From Bryobacterales bacterium (lineage in GTDB: Bacteria > Acidobacteriota > Terriglobia > Bryobacterales > Bryobacteraceae): a DNA stretch of 14,002 nt. The position numbers and the translations under genes were made by a program. Where the stretch lies: positions 480 to 14,481 of the forward strand of contig PKYZ01000826.1 of NCBI GenBank assembly GCA_003132865.1, in the 5' to 3' direction. Position 1 is the first letter of the stretch, and every line of letters begins with the position of its first letter. Below the pieces are notes generated by a model. That model was not told the origin of the DNA. It saw only the letters and a list, made by a program, of their open reading frames with translations, and did no database searches. Of this stretch, positions 7,912 through 14,002 are shown in pieces.

Positions 7912-10900
7912 ATGCAGACCCGCACGCGAGACCTTTTCCTCACGGTTCGCACGGAAGGCGCCATTTTACCTTCCGACCTACTGGAACGCATCGCCGCCGG
8001 CGATCCGGACCTCGGGGGCCTCAGTCCGGAAGCCTATCACCTACCAGACGGCGAGAAAATCACAGAGGCCACCAACCGCGCCTGGAACCGCCTCCTCGCG
8101 GCGTGGTCTGGATTTCGCAGCGCCAGCGAACGGCTGCCGGCCACCGATGCCGGCACCACGCTTACGCGCGAGAAATGGCTGTTGCCGCTTTTCCAGGAGT
8201 TGGGCTATGGACGTCTGCTCACCGTCAAAGCGGTCGAGATCGACGGCAAATCGTACGCCATCTCCCACGGCTGGAACCGGACTCCCATTCACTTGTTGGG
8301 CTGCCGCGTCGATCTCAACGCACCGTCGCAACGTGTCGCAGGCGCTTCGCGTAGCAGCCCGCACAGTCTGTTGCAGGAATTCTTGAACCGCTCCCCGGAG
8401 CACCTTTGGGGCTTCGTCTCGAACGGGTTGCGCCTTCGCATCCTCCGCAACAACGCCAGCCTCACGCGCCAGAGTTACGTGGAGTTCGACCTGGAAGCGA
8501 TGATGCTCGGCGAGGGCTATTCGGACTTCGTCCTACTATGGCTGCTGTGTCACCAGTCGCGGGTCGAGGCAGAGTCGCCCTCGGACTGCTGGTTGGAGAA
8601 GTGGTCGCAGTCTTCCCGTGAGCGGGGCGTGCGGGCGTTAGAGCAGCTCCGAACAGGCGTGGAAGATGCAATCACCTGTCTTGGCCGGGGTTTTCTGGCG
8701 TATCCAGCGAACGGCGAGCTCCGCACACGGCTGCGCTCCGGCGATCTCGACGCGCAGGATTACTACCGCCAGGTCTTGCGGCTGGTCTACCGCCTGCTGT
8801 TTCTATTCGTCGCAGAGGACAGGAGCCTGCTCCTTCTCCTTGGCGAAGAGAGGGAAACAGCGCGGCTGCGCTATGTTCGATACTATTCCACCGCCCGACT
8901 TCGCCGTCTGGCTGAGCGCCGGACCGGCACCCGGCACGGGGACCTGTACGTCTCCCTGCGGCTCGCAATGCAGAAGCTGGGTTCCGATACGGGTTGCCCG
9001 GAATTGGCGCTACCCGCGCTCGGCAGTTTCCTGTTTTCACCCACAGCCATGCCCGATATCGAGCGGTGCGATATCGCCAATCACGACCTGCTCGATGCCG
9101 TGCGCGCGTTGGCGGTGACGGTGGCTGACGGTGCGTTGCGAAGCGTTGACTATAAGAACCTGGGCGCCGAAGAACTGGGCAGCGTTTACGAGTCGCTATT
9201 GGAACTGCGCCCCGAATTGAACCTGGACGCGCCGTCTTTTGGCCTGACGACCGCCAGCGGCCACGAGCGGAAGACATCCGGAAGCTACTACACGCCGACC
9301 AGTCTGATCGATTGCCTGCTCGATGCCGCGCTGGAACCGGTCCTTGATGAAGCCGTGCGAGCGCCGGATTCCGAAGCCGCGATTCTGAAGCTAAAGGTGG
9401 TGGACCCTGCATGTGGCAGCGGCCATTTCCTCATCGCAGCATCTCATCGCGTCGCCAAACGTCTCGCCGCCGCGCGGACCGGCGACGAGGAGCCCTCGCC
9501 GGACGCATTGCGGAAAGCTCTCCGGGATGTCATCGGGCACTGCATCTACGGGGTTGACGTGAACCCGATGGCTGTTGAGCTGTGCAAGGTCAACCTCTGG
9601 CTGGAGGCGCTCGATCCAGGCAAGCCGCTCTCGTTCCTCGATCACCGAATCCAGTGTGGGAACAGCCTCATTGGCGCGACGCCGGCGCTGCTGACTGCTG
9701 GCGTTCCCGACGAGGCTTTCGACCCGGCCGAAGGCGACGACAAAAAGGTCTGCCAGCGTTACAAGAAACTCAACCAGCAGGAACGGCTTGGCCGCCAGAG
9801 CCTGTTCGACGAAAACCTCCAACCGTGGGACCAGTTGGGCAATTTCGCGGCAGGCCTTCTCAGCCTGGACAACCTGTCCGACGACACCATTCAGGGCATT
9901 CGCGAAAAGGAAAGGATTTACGAGGAGGCGGTCGGGTCGAGCGGGTATCTGTTCGGGAAATTCTGGGCTGATACCTGGTGTGCGGCCTTTGCCTGGCGGA
10001 AGGGCGGCGAAATCACCTACGCCATCACGGAAGAGGTGTTCCGCCGCATTGAACGCAACCCGTATGCTGTGGACGCCTGGCTCCGGACGGAGGTGGAACG
10101 GTTGGCCAGCGTATACCGCTTCTTCCACTGGCATCTGGCGTTCCCAGATGTGTTCTCGCTGCCCGCGCCCGCTGAATCAGCTTCGAACACCACGACTGGC
10201 TGGAACGGTGGCTTCTCCGTGGTGCTGGGTAATCCGCCTTGGGTTCGCCAGGAGACGCTAAAGACCGATAAGAAGTTCTTTGCGATGTTCGCGTCCTTCC
10301 GGAGTACGGTGGACTCGTCCGTCCTATTCCTGGAGCGATCTTTATCCATTACCGTGGCGCGAGGCCGGGTGAGCATGCTCACTCCGAATAAGTGGTTCCG
10401 CGCGACATACGCCGAAGGGCTTCGGGAATTGCTTCGCGACCAGGCCCGGATTATTCTACTCGTGGACTTCGGGCATTCCCGGAACTTATTCCCGGCCGCG
10501 GATACCTTCCCGGCTGCGGTTGTGTTCGAGCCTGTGCCGACGCGCGTGCCCGATGATACAACGCTTCGCTTTGTCGAAGCTCATGACTCGGACCGCGAGA
10601 AACTCGGTCTGCCCGAACTGGTGAGGACCCGGTACGTTCTGGTTTCCCATAGGGATTTGCGGACTGATCGCTGGCAACTCGAGGGCACGGCAGTGAGCGG
10701 TCTGCTGGATCGGTTGATGGCTACCGGGCAGCCGCTGTCTAAGTACGTCGGACACCTGCCATACAGTGGGCTGAAGACTGGGTTCAATGCCGCGCACTAC
10801 ATTGATTCTGAAGCACGGGACCGAATGGTCAGCGAGGACCCGTCGTGCGCATCGCTACTCAAGAAATTCCTTCGCGGACGGGACATCAAGCGTTGGACTA

Positions 10901-12147
10901 GTGTATGGGGCGACCAATGGCACATCGTGATCCCCTCCAGCCAGAACCGTGTTTGGCCTTGGTCCGATTCACCGAATGAGTCCGCCGGAGAGGAGGTCTT
11001 TGCTTCCTGCTATCCGTCTGTCCACCGGCATCTGAAGGCTTTCGAGGAACCACTGCGCAAGCGGGCCGACAAGGGCAGGTTCTGGTGGGAACTCCGGCAG
11101 TGTGATTATTACGAGGCGCTTGACGGCCCGAAGATCGTTGTACAGTGCATCGCCTACTTCTCCCAGTTCGCTCTCGACCGGGAAGGGCAATACCTAAACA
11201 ACAAGGTTTTGTTCGTGCCCTCGGAAGACCTGTACCTGCTGGCGGTTCTCAACTCCCGAGTGACCTGGTGGATCATCAACCGGACTTTCCAGCACATGAA
11301 GGACGATGGGATCAGTGTCGATGTCCAATTCCTGTTGGCGTTGCCGATTCCCGGCGCAGACGCGCCCCTTCGCACCGAGATTGAGTCCCTCGCCAATCGA
11401 TTGATCCACCTGTCCCAGTCCTCGGTCGCAGACGCAGCAGAACAGTCAGATCTGGAATTGCGCCTGAATTCGTTGGTCCAGCAGGCGTTCGCTTTGTCGC
11501 CCGAAGAGGTCGGCGTCCTGGAGCGCTCGTTGCCGCCGCGCGACCCGATCGCGCTGCTGCCAACCGCTGTAGCCGCGAAAGGCGGCGGCTTACCCGCACC
11601 CGTCGTGCAGCCGATGCTGGTCCCGAGTTTGGACTTGGTGGCCAGTGGGGCCTGGGCCACCCCGCCCGGCATTCAGCCCAGCAACTTCGTTCTGCTCGCC
11701 GTGACCGAAGTTCTCCATCGTTGTGGCGGGCCAGTCGATCCCCATCGCGTCTGGATGGCCGTTCACTTCGTGCGAAACCCTGCGATGGCGTTGGCGTTCC
11801 TCGACAATGCCCGCATGAGGGACTGGGCACGGGTGATCGGCCCCGGAGCGCAGCCTGTCCAGAAGAACGTGATCGATATCTCGCGGTTCCGGCGAGGTGC
11901 CACGGATCAACTTTGGGGCGATGCGATTATTTACCTTAAGTCTATAGGTGCACTGGTCGAATCCTCGGGCCAGTGGTCGGTGACATCCGCAGCGCTTTCT
12001 CCGGCGGATGAGGAATGGCTCGCTGGACGCGCGGACATTGCCGTCCAGCTAGCGTCGAAGCTTGCCGATGAAGAGGAGACAGAACTGCGGCTGGCCGAGT
12101 TCCTGCGGAGCGTTGAAGATGGCACGGCAAGAAGAGCTGTTTCCTAA
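7912..12147 (+). CDS. Large Eco57I/PglX-like N6-adenine DNA methyltransferase (DrmMI-like)
   Basis: The product is a 1411-residue enzyme predicted to transfer a methyl group from S-adenosylmethionine to adenine N6 in DNA. Residues 456-462 (SGSYYTP) lead into the methylase core. The cofactor motif is DPACGSGH (498-505), followed by YGVDVNPMAVELCKVNLW. The catalytic motif is NPPW (774-777). A TaqI-like target-recognition region follows, with GRDIKRW (989-995) and hydrophobic strands to about residue 1150, then a helical segment to about 1205. Residues 1-450 hold an uncharacterised helical region; I see no convincing PD-(D/E)XK nuclease motif there. Residues 1240-1411 extend past the usual end of this family, and about 1258-1357 look like a winged helix. 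The gene starts 4 bases after the SNF2 helicase stop and overlaps the ATPase gene by 29 bases, so it is part of the same operon. PglX of BREX and DrmMI of class 1 DISARM are the nearest comparisons; the context favours DISARM. A restriction-capable type IIG enzyme is less likely because no nuclease domain is seen. Confidence 0.92.
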   Translation: MQTRTRDLFLTVRTEGAILPSDLLERIAAGDPDLGGLSPEAYHLPDGEKITEATNRAWNRLLAAWSGFRSASERLPATDAGTTLTREKWLLPLFQELGYGRLLTVKAVEIDGKSYAISHGWNRTPIHLLGCRVDLNAPSQRVAGASRSSPHSLLQEFLNRSPEHLWGFVSNGLRLRILRNNASLTRQSYVEFDLEAMMLGEGYSDFVLLWLLCHQSRVEAESPSDCWLEKWSQSSRERGVRALEQLRTGVEDAITCLGRGFLAYPANGELRTRLRSGDLDAQDYYRQVLRLVYRLLFLFVAEDRSLLLLLGEERETARLRYVRYYSTARLRRLAERRTGTRHGDLYVSLRLAMQKLGSDTGCPELALPALGSFLFSPTAMPDIERCDIANHDLLDAVRALAVTVADGALRSVDYKNLGAEELGSVYESLLELRPELNLDAPSFGLTTASGHERKTSGSYYTPTSLIDCLLDAALEPVLDEAVRAPDSEAAILKLKVVDPACGSGHFLIAASHRVAKRLAAARTGDEEPSPDALRKALRDVIGHCIYGVDVNPMAVELCKVNLWLEALDPGKPLSFLDHRIQCGNSLIGATPALLTAGVPDEAFDPAEGDDKKVCQRYKKLNQQERLGRQSLFDENLQPWDQLGNFAAGLLSLDNLSDDTIQGIREKERIYEEAVGSSGYLFGKFWADTWCAAFAWRKGGEITYAITEEVFRRIERNPYAVDAWLRTEVERLASVYRFFHWHLAFPDVFSLPAPAESASNTTTGWNGGFSVVLGNPPWVRQETLKTDKKFFAMFASFRSTVDSSVLFLERSLSITVARGRVSMLTPNKWFRATYAEGLRELLRDQARIILLVDFGHSRNLFPAADTFPAAVVFEPVPTRVPDDTTLRFVEAHDSDREKLGLPELVRTRYVLVSHRDLRTDRWQLEGTAVSGLLDRLMATGQPLSKYVGHLPYSGLKTGFNAAHYIDSEARDRMVSEDPSCASLLKKFLRGRDIKRWTSVWGDQWHIVIPSSQNRVWPWSDSPNESAGEEVFASCYPSVHRHLKAFEEPLRKRADKGRFWWELRQCDYYEALDGPKIVVQCIAYFSQFALDREGQYLNNKVLFVPSEDLYLLAVLNSRVTWWIINRTFQHMKDDGISVDVQFLLALPIPGADAPLRTEIESLANRLIHLSQSSVADAAEQSDLELRLNSLVQQAFALSPEEVGVLERSLPPRDPIALLPTAVAAKGGGLPAPVVQPMLVPSLDLVASGAWATPPGIQPSNFVLLAVTEVLHRCGGPVDPHRVWMAVHFVRNPAMALAFLDNARMRDWARVIGPGAQPVQKNVIDISRFRRGATDQLWGDAIIYLKSIGALVESSGQWSVTSAALSPADEEWLAGRADIAVQLASKLADEEETELRLAEFLRSVEDGTARRAVS
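12106..12110 (+). promoter_or_regulatory. Ribosome binding site of the ATPase gene, inside the methylase gene
   Basis: CGGAG lies inside the end of the methyltransferase gene, 8 bases before the ATG at 12119. It supports a start that overlaps the methylase by 29 bases and points to translational coupling of the two proteins. Confidence 0.5.
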
Positions 12148-14002
12148 GCCCGAACAGAAGATCGCGATCCAGAGTTCACGCCGGGATGCCCCTCTGTGGG
12201 TTCGAAGGCTCGTGCTGTGGGCAAAGCCTGGCGAAGTGATTCGGGATATCCCGTTGCGGCGCGGCCTGAATGTGATCTGGTCGCCCGACCCCGGGTCCGC
12301 GGCCGCCAACGTCGGACAGAATGCCGATAGCGGACACGGCGCGGGCAAGACGCTTTTCTGCCGTCTCTTACGATACTGCCTGGGAGAAGGGACGTTTTCG
12401 AGTGACGACCAGCGAAGGAGTATTGCCGCGAAGTTTCCTAACGGGCTGGTCGGGGCAGAGATCATTATTGCCGGAACCGTCTGGGCCGTGATTCGCCCAA
12501 TCGGGCAGACGCGCAAGCATATGGTCCGGCGGGACGTCACGCTTGAGGAGTTGGCGGAATCCAGGGAAGCCGCCACCGGGATCGAGCCTTTGGTCGACGC
12601 GCTCAGTAGCCTGATTTCTCCTCCAATCCTCAGCAGCATTGTTCCGGAACTCCGCGAGGATGCCTCCTGGCTTTTCGTCCTCGCCTGGTTGGTTCGCGAC
12701 CAGGAGAACCGCTTTGACCACATCCTCGATTGGAGACACGCCAGATCTGAATCCGGATCACCCGTATCGGTCCTCTCTAAAGACCAGGTTCTCGCTGGAG
12801 TCCGTGCGCTGTTGGGCATTCTTGACGATGAGGAGATCCGCTTGAAAAACGACCGGCAACGCATTCCGCCCAAGCGGCAGAAGGTTGACCGTGATCTTAC
12901 TTATTTACGACGCCGCATCGAGGAACTTCGGGCCGAGTTGCTGCGCCGTGTCGACCTGAATCAGAATGACGTGCTCGGGGGATCGCTCGATGTGGCCGCG
13001 CTTCAGGCGGTAGCCGAAGACCGGATCCGGACATGCCAGGAAAGAGAGGCTGCCCGACCGTTCGCAGGTCGGATCAGTGCTGCGGGAGCCGAGCGGGATG
13101 TCGTACTTCAGCAAGCTGCGGTACTCGAAGAGCAGATGACCAAACTGGGTGCCAAGGCGGAACTCGCGAAGCGGCAGATGGAAGGCTGGCAAGGAGAGCG
13201 AACCGACTTAAAGGTAAAGGAGCTTCGCGAGGCGCATGGCGATCTCTGTCCGATTTGCTTTGTTCCAATTGATTTGGCCCTTGCTGATGGGTGCGCGCTC
13301 GCCGTCAAACAGCGCGATTCCAAGAGCGTGGCAGATGAAAAGGCAGAACTCGCATCCCGCATCGAAGGCTGCAAAACTGCTATTGCTCACTATACGACTG
13401 AGGAAAAGGAACTGACGACCCGGCTTTCCACGCTTGGCGCGCGGAAAGAAGGATTGAAAGGGACGATCGCCGAACTGGAACGCTTGGCCGAACAGCACCA
13501 CGACGACGCACGCCGTCAGTCGTCCGATGCAAGGAACTTCGGGGAGGATGTGGCCGAGTTCGCAGAGATTCAAGAACAGCTCGCAAGGGTTCAGCGGGAC
13601 GTCATCGCTCTTGACGATCGCGACAAGGACCTGCAGGACCAGCAATCCGCCCTCCGGGACCGTCATACCGACGTTATGCGCCGGTTCAACGAGCTCTATG
13701 TCTTCGTGAGCCGCGCACTGCTTGGCAGTGAGGTGGAGGCATCAATCGATCTCACCGGCCAGAGATTGCAGGCGAAAGTCCAGGTTGGCGGCCAGGCTAT
13801 GGAGTCGCTGAAGACGCTCGCGTTCGACCTCACCGCGGTGCTCACAAGCTTGGAAGGACGCGCCGGAATCCCCGCATTTCTCATTCACGACAGTCCTCGG
13901 GAAGCGGACCTCGGTGAGTCGGTCTACCATCGGTTGTTTCGGTTTGCCGCATCCCTGGAGGGCCTGTCTGAACAGCCGCCATTTCAGTACATCATCACGA
14001 CG
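12119..14002 (+). CDS. Rad50/SMC-like ATPase with CPIC zinc-hook motif (3' partial)
   Basis: The frame is open from the ATG at 12119 to the window edge with no stop: 628 residues are visible and the C-terminus is missing. Walker A is GHGAGKT (72-78), in a context (RGLNVIW earlier, then CRLLRYCLGE) typical of SMC-like defence ATPases. Residues about 240-370 and 400-520 are charged and heptad-like, consistent with two coiled-coil arms. Between them lies LCPICF with C377 and C380, resembling the Rad50 zinc hook. MESLKTLAFDL (561-571) occupies the place of the ABC signature. PAFLIHDSPR (585-594), with D591, fits a Walker B plus D-loop, and QYIITT at the edge is probably the strand before the switch histidine. 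The product is expected to bind DNA or DNA ends as a dimer and hydrolyse ATP. Its arms are short compared with true Rad50. The gene overlaps the methylase gene by 29 bases. An ORF of 274 codons on the minus strand (12049-12873) lies opposite and is not real. Function in the system is inferred only. Confidence 0.9.
   Translation, partial: MARQEELFPKPEQKIAIQSSRRDAPLWVRRLVLWAKPGEVIRDIPLRRGLNVIWSPDPGSAAANVGQNADSGHGAGKTLFCRLLRYCLGEGTFSSDDQRRSIAAKFPNGLVGAEIIIAGTVWAVIRPIGQTRKHMVRRDVTLEELAESREAATGIEPLVDALSSLISPPILSSIVPELREDASWLFVLAWLVRDQENRFDHILDWRHARSESGSPVSVLSKDQVLAGVRALLGILDDEEIRLKNDRQRIPPKRQKVDRDLTYLRRRIEELRAELLRRVDLNQNDVLGGSLDVAALQAVAEDRIRTCQEREAARPFAGRISAAGAERDVVLQQAAVLEEQMTKLGAKAELAKRQMEGWQGERTDLKVKELREAHGDLCPICFVPIDLALADGCALAVKQRDSKSVADEKAELASRIEGCKTAIAHYTTEEKELTTRLSTLGARKEGLKGTIAELERLAEQHHDDARRQSSDARNFGEDVAEFAEIQEQLARVQRDVIALDDRDKDLQDQQSALRDRHTDVMRRFNELYVFVSRALLGSEVEASIDLTGQRLQAKVQVGGQAMESLKTLAFDLTAVLTSLEGRAGIPAFLIHDSPREADLGESVYHRLFRFAASLEGLSEQPPFQYIITT

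Noticed and set aside
7912..9260. A nuclease domain in the N-terminal part of the methylase (type IIG restriction enzyme)
   Set aside because: No PD-(D/E)XK or other nuclease residue pattern could be picked out in residues 1-450, so a cleavage role is not claimed.
8672..10134. Two minus-strand open frames of about 246 codons each opposite the methylase core
   Set aside because: They lie opposite the DPACGSG motif region of the methylase; their translations are arginine/proline-rich or featureless, as expected for shadow frames.
12049..12873. Minus-strand open frame of 274 codons opposite the ATPase gene
   Set aside because: It lies opposite the plus-strand frame that has Walker A, Walker B and a zinc hook, and its translation shows no recognisable domain. 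It is a by-product of GC-rich codon use.

Overview
The window is one tightly packed plus-strand gene block. Four large genes fill it from end to end, with only 4 non-coding bases (7908-7911) between them. Both outer genes are cut by the window edges. There are no RNA genes, insertion sequences, CRISPR arrays, promoters or terminators that I can support. Base composition looks GC-rich (about 60% by eye) and is uniform across the genes, which suits many soil or environmental bacteria. No housekeeping gene is present, so the host taxon cannot be fixed from this sequence.

Layout: (1) positions 1-5055, a superfamily 2 helicase of the DUF1998/MrfA/DrmA-DrmB type that ends in a Vsr-like nuclease-fold domain; its start lies upstream of the window. 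(2) 5052-7907, a SNF2-family helicase resembling DrmD, starting at a TTG inside the stop codon of gene 1. (3) 7912-12147, a very large Eco57I/PglX-like N6-adenine DNA methyltransferase (comparable to DrmMI) with an extra C-terminal, probably winged-helix, extension. (4) 12119-14002 and beyond, a Rad50/SMC-like ATPase with a CPIC zinc-hook motif in the middle of its coiled coil; its C-terminus lies downstream.

The combination of a DUF1998 helicase, a SNF2 helicase and a PglX-like methylase matches the core of class 1 DISARM antiphage systems. Three points differ from the textbook set. Helicase and DUF1998 regions are on one polypeptide rather than split into DrmA and DrmB. A Vsr-like domain sits where the separate phospholipase-D protein DrmC would otherwise supply the nuclease. 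A Rad50-like ATPase is translationally linked to the methylase. My reading is a DISARM-related defence operon variant: the methylase marks host DNA, the two helicases and the ATPase recognise or translocate on unmarked or invading DNA, and the fused nuclease-fold domain may cut. The domain identities rest on visible motifs; the joint function is inference from family knowledge and gene order. The system may continue on both sides of the window.
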